Positions 26,264 through 35,400 of a stretch of DNA of 45,410 nt are shown one piece after another. The position numbers and the translations under genes are program-made. The notes beneath the pieces were generated by a model that saw only the letters and a program-made list of their open reading frames with translations, had not been told where the DNA came from and searched no databases. The number at the start of each line of letters is the position of its first letter. Position 1 is the stretch's first letter. This stretch comes from Bacteroidales bacterium UBA7009 (GTDB lineage: Bacteria > Bacteroidota > Bacteroidia > Bacteroidales > Paludibacteraceae): contig DJXH01000051.1 in NCBI GenBank assembly GCA_002449665.1, positions 14,982-60,391 of the forward strand, read 5' to 3'.

Positions 26264-26302
26264 GACGGTGCTTGGTAAGTGTGCCAAGTGCCGCCTTTTT
26301 TG
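26264..26302 (+). terminator. Intrinsic terminator or attenuator before the mosaic surface gene
   Basis: The stem CGGTGCTTGG/CCAAGTGCCG (10 bp with two G-T wobbles) is followed by a CC and a run of six T. It lies about 50 bases before the ATG at 26352 and right after the mini-ORF stop. Confidence 0.75.
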
Positions 26303-26351
26303 TATGCTAACCGCTAAATTCCAATAGTAACTATAAATACCTATATACAAG

Positions 26352-28322
26352 ATGAAAAAACTATTCACCTTATTAACCGCAATCTTAGTTGCTTTCACTG
26401 CTTCGGCAGAAGAGCACCTAACCGCAACTGTGGAAGACTTGGCTGCACGCAAATTTTATGAACCGCTTGAGATAAATGTCTCTTGTTTTAATAGAGATGT
26501 TATAGCGGAAAGAGTAGTTACAATAGAAGATTGTTCATATCCGACAATAACCAATGAAGTGGTTACTTCTTATTATGTAACGAATGCTCAACTTGCATCT
26601 TCACAGGCAATGTACAATGCACAACCTATTAGTTATTCATTTGCAACCGAGAGTGTAGTAGGAACGATTACGGGTCCTACTTTTGCTTACTCTGGATTCC
26701 CCAATAACGGTCATGTGGAATGTATTACCGATTCTATTCCCGGGTTATATTGGCAGTTGGCTCCTTACAATGGTCCGAATGCTTTGTGTGTAAGAAAAGG
26801 CATTACTCTAACAGGTAAATTTACCTTTAAGAATGTCGGTTGCTATCAGCATTTATATTTTTTAGTTGCAGCAACAGGTTCAGGTGTTGTTAAAGATAAG
26901 CGTTATATGGGAGCTATCGCATATTATTCGGATGGTACCAATGATACGACCCGATTTGATTTTTATGACCATGCAGATGTGGCAAAAAATGAAGCATATT
27001 ATAACAGATATGCGGCTTGTCATGATAATTTCGGTAATTATAGCTTGGTAGCTGAATCAGCAACTGGTTTTTGTTCTTTTACGTTTAAAAATAATAGAAA
27101 AAATTCTGATAATACGACAACACAGGTTGATACAACACACAGGTTTAATTATTACAATAGATCCTGTTATGCGGTTGTTTGCGAAATGCCTATAGATCAA
27201 CACAAGCTATTAGATTCTGTAAAATTTACAGGTGCCGGAGATGACAAATGTGGACTCGTCATCTTCGCCGTTACCGGCAAGGTGGCGGAGATCCCTGCGC
27301 CGGATGCTAATCCTGCTGACCCGAGCCGTGCGCCGTTGCGTGCTTCTGCAATCACGCAAAACAGCGTTGCCGTAGAATGGGATCCGGTAGCGGGAGCACA
27401 AAGTTATAGAATAGATGTGGCAACGGACGAAGACTTCCATCACATGGTGGAAGGCTTTAACAACGAAGCGGTTATCAAAAATCCGGATACCATTATAGAC
27501 GGTTTGAGTGCAGACCAAGAGTACTATTGGCGTGTGCGTGCCGTGGACAGCGAAGGCGGGCAGAGTGCTTCCTCCGCGCCGCGCAGAGTAAGGACGGAGA
27601 GTGCTGAAGGTCCCAAGCAGACAAGAGAGGACGACCATAACCTCCGAACAAACGACATCACTCCCTTCCTTAACACTACTATCAACCTCACTATCAACCG
27701 CACCCTCTACAAGGACGGCTATCTCAACACGCTCTGCCTGCCTTTCAGCTTGACCGCAGAGGAGATTGCAGTAAGTCCGCTTACCGGCTGCCAACTCTTT
27801 GAGTTTGAGTCGGCTGAAAAAATAGGCAATGCCCAACTCGACATCCGTATGACCCCTACCGACCATATCGAAGCCGGCAAACCGTATCTCATTCAGTGGG
27901 CGAACACGGGCGAGGTGATGTACTCGCTTGAGTTCAAGGGCGTTACTATCACTACGGACGAAGGACAAACAATCGGAGCAGAGGATGAGGTGCAGTTCGT
28001 GGGCAACATCAACACTACAGGCACTGCGGGTATGGAGAACGGCAACGAGAATCACCTCTTTGTCGGTGCATATAACACTCTCTATTGGCCTAATACGGAT
28101 AATGGTCTCAAGGGTTTCCGCGCGCATTTTGAAGTGCCGACATCCGGCGTTTTGTCCGTCCCGCGCAATACTCCTGCCCGCATCGTTATGCAAAGGAATC
28201 TGCCCACCGACATCAGCAAAACCGTTATCGTCAAAGAAGGAGAAAAGCTGCTACGTGACGGCAGACTTATCATTATCCGTAACGGAGTAGAGTATAACGC
28301 CATTGGTCAAAGAATAAAATAA
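26352..28322 (+). CDS. Exported surface protein with FN3 domain and short C-terminal tail
   Basis: The product has 656 residues with a clear signal peptide (MKKLFTLLTAILVAFTASA). Residues about 30-300 are a beta-rich domain I cannot name. Residues 320-415 are a fibronectin type III domain (ITQNSVAVEWDPVAGAQSYR, then YYWRVRAVDSEG). Residues 435-620 form a further beta domain seen in other Bacteroidales surface proteins (NTLCLPFSLTAEEI). The last 25 residues (LLRDGRLIIIRNGVEYNAIG, then QRIK) are the same kind of tail as in the giant protein. Base composition changes sharply near 27240: AT-rich before, GC-richer after, which suggests a mosaic origin. Confidence 0.85.
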   Translation: MKKLFTLLTAILVAFTASAEEHLTATVEDLAARKFYEPLEINVSCFNRDVIAERVVTIEDCSYPTITNEVVTSYYVTNAQLASSQAMYNAQPISYSFATESVVGTITGPTFAYSGFPNNGHVECITDSIPGLYWQLAPYNGPNALCVRKGITLTGKFTFKNVGCYQHLYFLVAATGSGVVKDKRYMGAIAYYSDGTNDTTRFDFYDHADVAKNEAYYNRYAACHDNFGNYSLVAESATGFCSFTFKNNRKNSDNTTTQVDTTHRFNYYNRSCYAVVCEMPIDQHKLLDSVKFTGAGDDKCGLVIFAVTGKVAEIPAPDANPADPSRAPLRASAITQNSVAVEWDPVAGAQSYRIDVATDEDFHHMVEGFNNEAVIKNPDTIIDGLSADQEYYWRVRAVDSEGGQSASSAPRRVRTESAEGPKQTREDDHNLRTNDITPFLNTTINLTINRTLYKDGYLNTLCLPFSLTAEEIAVSPLTGCQLFEFESAEKIGNAQLDIRMTPTDHIEAGKPYLIQWANTGEVMYSLEFKGVTITTDEGQTIGAEDEVQFVGNINTTGTAGMENGNENHLFVGAYNTLYWPNTDNGLKGFRAHFEVPTSGVLSVPRNTPARIVMQRNLPTDISKTVIVKEGEKLLRDGRLIIIRNGVEYNAIGQRIK

Positions 28323-28369
28323 GTTTAATCGTGTCCTGACAACGATTGTTGATAAAATAAGCAGTTATT

Positions 28370-28525
28370 ATGAGAAAGCATTATATTATACCTCGTTTGG
28401 AAGCGGTTACTTTTGGCTCTCTAACAGCCTTGTGCGTAAGTCCCGGCAATCCTGCCGGCAGCGGTGCGATAGGTGGCGGCAATGATCCTTGGCACGGAGG
28501 ACGTTCGCCTGAACAAACGTACTGA
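28370..28525 (+). CDS. 51-residue ORF behind the FN3 surface protein
   Basis: The ATG at 28370 opens MRKHYIIPRLEAVTFGSLTA, then LCVSPGNPAGSG, ending in HGGRSPEQTY. The first half has the pattern M-[KR]-x-x-Y-x-x-P-x-x-E seen in many short Bacteroidales proteins; the second half is Gly/Pro-rich and disordered. It lies 47 bases after the surface-protein gene and is probably co-transcribed. A similar-sized ORF follows the giant surface protein at 32176. Function unknown. Confidence 0.55.
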   Translation: MRKHYIIPRLEAVTFGSLTALCVSPGNPAGSGAIGGGNDPWHGGRSPEQTY

Positions 28526-28586
28526 TACTATACATTTATTCTCAAAACCTTACGTGTCGTGTTTGGCACACGTATAGTATTTAATT

Positions 28587-28750
28587 TGCATTGATTTGGT
28601 GAGAAGTAAAGCGAAAAAAAACTGCATAACTTCTCACCAAATCTCATTTTTTTTTGTGAGATTTGGTCAAAAGTTAAGTAAAAATCAGCATAACTTCTCA
28701 CCAAATCTCATTTTTTTTATGAGATTTGGTTGAAAGTTCATAAAAAATTA
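28587..28750. repeat. 64-bp tandem repeats with ATTTGGT stem-loops before the ATPase gene
   Basis: Two nearly identical units begin at 28624 and 28688. A partial third copy, only its right half, precedes them (28587-28623). Each unit has the arm AACTTCTCACCAAATCTCA, a T-run, and an imperfect reverse complement ending GAGATTTGGT plus AAAGTT or AAAAGTT. A TACTTTTG -7 box follows the last unit at 28752. It looks like an operator array in front of the ATPase. Confidence 0.85.
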
Positions 28751-28783
28751 TTACTTTTGCCGCGTAATTCAATCTTTGCGTTT

Positions 28784-30202
28784 ATGTTTGGTAGAGAAGA
28801 AGAGAAAAAAGTATTGCTATCATTGTTAGAGAGCGACAAGTCAGAATTTGTAGCAGTCTATGGTCGTCGCCGTGTGGGCAAGACATTTTTAGTGCGTGAG
28901 ACGTTCAACTATAAATTTGCTTTTCAGCACACCGGGCTGCAAGATGCTAATAATAGCGAGCAATTAGAAGAGTTTGCCAACTCGCTTGTCATCGCCGGTA
29001 TGAAGAAAGTAAAAACGCCCAAGAACTGGTCGCAGGCATTCTTTATGTTGGCGCAGCATTTGAGTACTCTTGAGGATGGCAAAAAAGTAGTATTTATCGA
29101 CGAACTGCCTTGGTTGGACGCGCCTAATTCAAAGTTCGTTTCTGCTCTTGACCATTTCTGGAACGGTTGGGCGACTGCACGCAAAGATATCCTATTGGTT
29201 GTTTGCGGCAGTGCCACCTCTTGGATAATGGACAAGATAGTAATGAATTATGGCGGTTTGCACAACCGATTGACCGAACAAATTTTCCTGCGTCCCTTTA
29301 CCCTGCACGAGTGTGAACAATATGCCGAGCAACGCCATTTGGGTATGAGTCGCCGCAACATATTGGAAACGTATATGATACTCGGCGGCATACCATTTTA
29401 TTGGGATATGTTGCGCAAAGACTTGTCGTGGGCACAGAATATCGACCGTATGTTCTTTTATCCGAACGGCAAGATGCGTAACGAGTTCGATGCATTATAC
29501 AAGTCGCTTTTCCATCGTCCGCAAATATATATCGATGTGGTTTCTGCGCTCGGCACCAAAAAAGCGGGTATGATCCGTAACGAATTGATTGCTGCGCTTG
29601 GAGAAAATTACGGCGGAACATTGACCAAAGTGTTACGCGACTTGGAGCAATGCGGCTTCATTCGCACATTCCAATCCGTCGGCAAAACGAAAAAAGAAAC
29701 GGTTTATCAACTCATTGACAATTTTACGCTGTTCTATTTTAAGTTTTTGGCAGACGGTCGAGTTAATGAAAAAGACTTTTGGGCGCGCACCATCTCCAAG
29801 CCCATCTATAACGCTTGGAGCGGATTGGCTTTTGAACGGGTTTGCTTCCAACACATTGACCAAATCAAACGTGCTTTGGGTATTTCAGGCATTATCAGCA
29901 ATGTCTATTCGTGGGTCTATACGCCTAAAAGCACAGACGACCAAGGCGTGCAAATAGATATGTTAATCGACCGCGATGACAATGTAATCAATATCTGCGA
30001 GATGAAATTCGCACAAGCCGAATATGAACTTACCGAGAAATATGATATGGAATTGCGAAGCAAAATGGAAGTGTTCCGCACGCGAACGAAGACGCGAAAA
30101 GGTGTTTCGTTGGTAATGATTACTTCCTATGGTCTGAAGCGCAACGCCTGGGCCAATGGCATCCAATCCCAAGTTACGATGGACGACTTGTTTGCTATAT
30201 AG
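28784..30202 (+). CDS. Archaeal-type P-loop ATPase with DUF234 nuclease-like C-terminus
   Basis: The product has 472 residues; the start at 28784 follows a TACTTTTG box (28752-28759) and gives the family opening MFGREEEKK. The P-loop is GRRRVGKT (27-34), Walker B is VVFIDE (D106, E107), and a sensor-like VCGSATSWI follows. A winged-helix region leads to a C-terminal PD-(D/E)XK-like core (IDMLIDRDDN, then ICEMKF). This family is widespread in Bacteroidota and archaea; its role is not settled, with defence, mobile-element and regulatory ideas all proposed. It is intact, unlike the DUF4143 relative at 5625-6174. Confidence 0.88.
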   Translation: MFGREEEKKVLLSLLESDKSEFVAVYGRRRVGKTFLVRETFNYKFAFQHTGLQDANNSEQLEEFANSLVIAGMKKVKTPKNWSQAFFMLAQHLSTLEDGKKVVFIDELPWLDAPNSKFVSALDHFWNGWATARKDILLVVCGSATSWIMDKIVMNYGGLHNRLTEQIFLRPFTLHECEQYAEQRHLGMSRRNILETYMILGGIPFYWDMLRKDLSWAQNIDRMFFYPNGKMRNEFDALYKSLFHRPQIYIDVVSALGTKKAGMIRNELIAALGENYGGTLTKVLRDLEQCGFIRTFQSVGKTKKETVYQLIDNFTLFYFKFLADGRVNEKDFWARTISKPIYNAWSGLAFERVCFQHIDQIKRALGISGIISNVYSWVYTPKSTDDQGVQIDMLIDRDDNVINICEMKFAQAEYELTEKYDMELRSKMEVFRTRTKTRKGVSLVMITSYGLKRNAWANGIQSQVTMDDLFAI

Positions 30203-30203
30203 T

Positions 30204-30414
30204 ATGAAAAAGAACAAGATACTCATAATGGGCTTTATTCTTTTGAATAATTTTTGCATTATTTATGCCCAATCATTCACAAAAGATTGGCAGTGGTTAA
30301 AATTTGCAGAAACTACTGCCGGCACTACAAGTACAGTGTATGAAAATGCTTTGCTCAATCTTGTTGCAAATAATCTGAAAGATTCATTAATGGTTTCGTA
30401 TTATGATACATTAG
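30204..30414 (+). pseudogene. 5' part of a retropepsin-like exported protein gene, cut by an IS
   Basis: The ATG at 30204 lies one base after the ATPase stop. It encodes a signal peptide (MKKNKILIMGFILLNNFCII, then YAQ) and about 50 further residues ending YYDTL. The gene's reading is then replaced by the left end of the IS at 30415; the apparent frame continues into the IS only to 30446. The rest of the gene is at 31366-32173. Confidence 0.75.
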
Positions 30415-31365
30415 TGTCCACTAAAAAACAAGAAAAAGTTCTTTGATGTATTGAAAATTAGTTTGTTACAGTGATAATTTGAGTCAACGGATTTGATTTT
30501 GTAACTTTGTAGGGAAAAACTTATATCCCTATGAATCAAATCAAATACATTTTCTCACAGGTGGTTGAATTTCTTGACCGCAACCATTTCAACTACCTAA
30601 TTCGTAAGTATAATTGCGACCACTATGTCAAGCATTATACCTGTTGGAATTAGTTACTTACACTTTTTGCCTATATCACAGAAGCCAAAGTAAATGACAT
30701 CAATGCGATGGATGAGATACCATACGAGAAAGGTTCTTACTATATCTTTGACAGAGGATACAATGACTTCGGACGACTGTATCTTATCCAACAATTAGAA
30801 GCCTATTCGTGGTTCGGGCAAAAAAGAATATACGATACAAGCGCATCACTTGGAAACGCAAACTACAAGATAATGTTTTGTCTGATAGCACAATATACTT
30901 CACCGGATTTTACCAGAAGGTTGATTATCCTGAACCACTGCGATTGATAAGATATTGGGATGAAGAGAACAAACGTGAATTTATTTTCCTGACCAATAAC
31001 TTTGATTTGAGCGCATTGGATGTTGCGGAACCATATCGCAACAGGTGGCAGATTGAGTTGTTTTTCAAATGGCTCAAGCAGCACCTTAAGATAAAACATT
31101 TTTATGGCACATCGCTCAATGCTGTCAAGATACAAATTTTTGTGGCTATCATCACATTTTGTTTGGTGGCGATTGTGCAACACGATATGAAACTTGAGCT
31201 GACAACGTATGAGCTTTTACACGTTTTGAGTGTATCGCTAACAGGCAAAATGCACCTTACAGATTTACTCAACAAAACTAATTTTCAAAATGACAAAGAA
31301 CACCTTGATTCAAGTGAACCGTTATTGTTTGACTTAAATTTTTAATCGTCCATTTTTAGTGGACA
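30415..31365 (+). mobile_element. Internally deleted IS4-type insertion sequence
   Basis: Both ends carry a perfect 13-bp terminal inverted repeat, TGTCCACTAAAAA at 30415 and its complement ending at 31365. The transposase starts at 30531 behind a TTTG-N20-TAACTTTG promoter. It reads MNQIKYIFSQVVEFLDRNHF, meets a TAG at 30651 (CWN*LL), then jumps to the DDE-domain part (ITEAKVNDINAMDEI, YIFDRGYND). A frameshift near 30810 precedes the well-kept 3' part (PYRNRWQIELFFKWLKQHLK), and the frame ends at 31345. Compared with relatives, a large middle part is gone. I could not find an obvious target duplication. Confidence 0.85.
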
Positions 31366-32173
31366 GTAGTGATTATTTATTAAGAAATTATATTTTGACT
31401 ATTTTTTGAGTGACGAAGTCATAGAAATAGAGGAAAAGAAGCCGGATGAATATGACCAAATACCTTTTGCATATCATTATTTGGGCGAAAACGACAAGGC
31501 TGTTGCTGCTATGGAGCAGATTATTTCACGCGATACGACCGAAGACGGATCGTATTATGATGCCGCTTGTCTGTATTCCCTTATGCAGGATAAGGGAAAA
31601 GCCATTCGTTAACTCCAAAAGTCGTTGGAACTCGGATATAATCAGTTTGTTCATATAGACAAGGATTATGATTTGGATTATATCCGCGACACACAAGAAT
31701 TTAAGGACTTAATCCAACAATATAGGAAACAAACAGAAACTCAATTCATAGAAGATACGGTGCAGGCAGAAGCAGAATATACCACCACTACCGAAATTCC
31801 GTTTATTAAGGAAGACGGAGTGTGTAAAGTGCGATGCCAAATTAACGGATTGCCTTTGCATTTCGTCTTTGATACATGGGCAAGTGATGTTACGTTGTCT
31901 ATGGTTGAAGCCACTTTTATGATGAAGAATAATTATCTGAGTCCCAATGATGTAATAGGCAACCAACATTATATGGATGCAAACGGGAATGTGAGTACGT
32001 TGATAAATCTGAAAAATGTAAATTTCGGCGGTCTGAATTTGAACAATGTACGTGCTTCGGTCGTCCGCGACCAAAAAGCACCGTTGCTGTTAGGTCAAAG
32101 TGTTCTTGGTCGTCTCGACAAAATCGAAATAGACAACAAGAAAAGCCTTATTAAGATTTCACAATTCAAATAG
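31366..32173 (+). pseudogene. 3' part of the retropepsin-like protein gene, with stop codon and DTW active site
   Basis: From about 31373 the frame reads FDYFLSDEVIEIEEKKPDEY, then a TPR-like helix pair. An in-frame TAA at 31610-31612 interrupts KAIR*LQKSLELGY. The C-terminal 120 residues are a retropepsin-like aspartic protease domain (LPLHFVFDTWASDVTLS, flap region, then APLLLGQSVLGRL). The catalytic DTG is DTW here: codon TGG at 31877-31879 in place of GGN. With the IS upstream, the gene has three independent lesions and is surely inactive. Confidence 0.82.
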
Positions 32174-32175
32174 GC

Positions 32176-32337
32176 TTACAGTGGTGTGGTATCTCCTGAT
32201 GCGGCGCGGCGGGTGGGAGAGCCGCCTTCACTCATAGTGTTGCTATCAGCAAGGGACCAGCCCATCACGGGGATGTCGCCTTCAAGGCGGTAGGCGATAG
32301 TGGCAGGGGTTGAGTATTTGGTTTGATTGGTTTTCAT
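32176..32337 (-). CDS. 53-residue ORF behind the giant surface protein
   Basis: It starts at the ATG 32337 and reads MKTNQTKYSTPATIAYRLEG, then DIPVMGWSLADSN, ending ASGDTTPL. The product is short, with a Ser/Gly/Thr-rich disordered second half. It follows the giant gene by about 100 bases on the same strand. It matches the arrangement at 28370. Function unknown; chance cannot be excluded, but the codon pattern looks coding. Confidence 0.5.
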   Translation of the reverse strand: MKTNQTKYSTPATIAYRLEGDIPVMGWSLADSNTMSEGGSPTRRAASGDTTPL

Positions 32338-32441
32338 CGCGTTTTTGTTTTTTATATTTATCTGACCGTTCAGAGTGAGCCGAGTATCCTGATTGTTTTT
32401 AATTTTCCGAACATTCAGAATACTCGGAATTTTCTGTAATT

Positions 32442-35400
32442 TTACTTTTCAATTTTTCTGCCGGTAGCATCATACAGCGAGCCGTCGCGCAGGATATAGA
32501 GTATGCCGTTGTGTACGAACTTTTCTGCTTTGCTGTCGCTTGCGGTTTCGTCTATGGCTGTGGGCATAGCGGGAGCCTGTTTGCGGATAAGCAGAGCGTA
32601 ACTGCTGTTGGTGCCTTTGTTAAGGTCTATCTCATAGTCTTGGTTGGTGAGGTTGGCAACCACTACGCCTTCATACAGCAGATAGACTGTCTGGTTCTCG
32701 CTCCGCTGTTGCAAGCCGAGTGTGTATTCGCCGTTAGCGGGGGCATAGAGACCGAGGCTGACGATGGTCTCGTCTGCATCAAGGCGGGTATGCACGGCGC
32801 AGAGTTTGACATTGTAGGCATTGGCATATACCTGCGCTACTGATGAGGACAACTCAAACTTGCTAACGTCCTTACCTGCTTCGTATCTGTCTTGAGCCAT
32901 ATAGTTGGCGGTAACGAACAGACGGTCGGAAGGCGAATTGTCTCCTTTGCGTGTCAAAGCGAGGACGTTGGCTACATCTGTTCTGTTTCTCTTCAGTGCG
33001 TATAGTGTACCTTCTTCTTCCGTGCGGCTGAGCGACATAAGCGAGTTGTTCTCTACTGCCTGTACGAAGAAGGTGGAGCCTACTACAAACGTCTTTCCGC
33101 TTATCTGTTCGGGATAGTAGGAGTTGGTTTGGTGGTCATAAACCTGAACCATCGTTATGCCAGCGGCTTCGAGTGCGGCATAGTGGAGCGAACCGTTACC
33201 TATGCAGTTCCAGCCGCTGTGGGCTTCACCGCCTGCACCCTCGGTGCGAGTCATCTCAACGCTGTTCTGCTCAGTGAGAGCGGCACCTTGTGCTTTGCGG
33301 AAACGGTAGATGTTGTGGTAGTCGTCAATGGTCATAGTGTAGCATACGCCGGGTTGCATAGTGCCGTAGAACTTCTTCCAGCCGTATGCGCCTGTAGCGC
33401 GGACATTCTCGTGATAGTCCATTATGGCATAGTTAACGCCCTGTTTGAGGTTGTTGTTCAGCACGCCGTTCTCAAAGCGGGATATGCCTCTGCCGGACTC
33501 AACGGGGAAAGGTACGGTGAAGGTGTACCAGCCTTGGCTGCATTCGCCGTTGGCATCAAGGGCAAGGTCGAAATAGACATCGGCGTGTACGTTTATCTTG
33601 TCTATGTTTTCCACTTGTGCCGAGCGGGCTGCTATAAACTCGTTGGTTACTTTGTTTCTGCCGCCCATAGCCGACTCTATATAGAGGTTGTTCACTTCTA
33701 ATGTACCGTTGCCGAGAATGAGGCTGCCGCCTTTCTGTACTTTGATATTTCCGTATTGTTCGCGGTAGTAGGAGTTGCTGTTGCCTATGGTGAGCGTTGC
33801 GCCGTCTTTGACGGTAACGGTTACGCCGTCGCGTATAGTCATAGCCTCCACTTCCACTTCGTCTGTTATGTCCACATCGGAGAGGATAACCACTTTGTCG
33901 TTGCTGTTGGTGGGCTTGTTGGTATCAAGCCAGTTGTTTATGTTATCCCAGTTGGTGTCCGTGCCGTTGAAGACAAAGCCGCTTTGGACGGTCAGTGTTG
34001 CCGTGCCTGCTACGGGTGTGGGCAGGTAGTTGGGGTCGGACGGGGTGAAGATGACAGGCAGTGTGTGTGTGCCTAATTCGTAGTAGTGCATCATATCAAG
34101 GCTGCCGTCCCAAGCCAGTGTGCCGGCTATGAGTGCCGTGCCGCCGTCTATAACACCGTAGGTGGTGTTGGTGAGCGATGCTTCGGAGAGAATCTGACCG
34201 TAGAAAATCTGCGATGTGGCACTTACTGTGGGCAGTTCGGCGGGCATAACTGTGAGCGGTATGTCAAACTCGGCGGTCTTGTACCAGTCGAGGTTATCAG
34301 GCGTGAAGACTACGGTGGCGTATGCGGGCGAACCGGCATTAACTATCTCTTCGGGGCGTTTCCAAGTGTAGGTACCTTGGACGTCCTCTTGCGGGTACTT
34401 GACCTCATCGCGGGCTGTAAGGCTGCCTTCGATGGCGGCGTTACTGAGAGGCTGACCGTAGGTGAGGGTAGTGCCGGTGAGCGACTGATAGATGGCGGGA
34501 GCATATTTCTCTACCGTTACGTTCATTACATCGCTCAATGTATTGTACCAGTTGGTGTTGGCGGGAGTGAAGATGACGGTGCGTTCGAATACGCCTGCCT
34601 CTGTTTCCACGCGGGTGTTACCCTCTTCCCAAGCAAAACTGCCCTCTACCTCAACGCCGTCAAGTTCAACCCGTCCGCCGCTGAGCGAAGCGTCTGACAG
34701 CAGACGACCTATCAGCATGCTCTCTGCTGCGGGCAGACTCACAATACTCGGAGTGAAGCGGTTGATGGTCAGCGTTTTCTCTACTTCGGCTGCGGCTGCA
34801 TAGGTCTCGTCACCATCTTGGTGGGCGGTGATGGTCACTTCGCCGCCTTTCACTATACGCAGTCGGTTGTCTGTATCCACGTATGCGATGCTCGGGTCGG
34901 ACGAGGTGTAGCGCACGCTCATTCCGCTCGAGGCGGTGGCATTGAAAGTATATTCGGCATTACACAGCATCTCTGTTACGTTGAAGTTCCACGTGATGGT
35001 CTGCGGGGTCTTCAGCACGGGAACAACGAGTGTGCAACTGACAGGGTTGTAAAGATTGTCTTCTACGGGAACGAACACTGCCGTATATCCGCTGTTGATG
35101 CGCTCTACTTCCGTGCTATAGTCTTGCCAGAAGAAGGCACCTTCTATCTGTACATCTACGCCGCCCATATTTACTGTTGCGCTACCGCCATAGATGAGTA
35201 CATCATTCAAGGTGGCAGGCAGGACTATTTCGCCTGCGTAAGGCATTTGGGATATGGTGGGAGTAGTTTTGCTTATGCTGTATGTGCGGCTTGTTGTGGT
35301 GCTCTCGTAGTTGGTGTTGCCCGCTTGTGTGGCGGTGATAACCACATCGCCTGCACTTCGTATGTTCAACCACCATGTGCCGTCTTCTTTTTGATACGGC

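Noticed and set aside
27210..28193. A 327-codon open frame on the minus strand
   Set aside because: Antisense to the FN3 surface protein, with no recognisable motif and a low-complexity, Arg/His/Cys-rich shadow composition.
28587..28750. A CRISPR array
   Set aside because: Only two and a half units with no unique spacers; the units are whole palindromes and abut a promoter and gene start.
30809..31345. A stand-alone 178-residue gene
   Set aside because: It is the C-terminal part of the IS4-type transposase (RNRWQIELFFKW...), within the inverted repeats of the IS.
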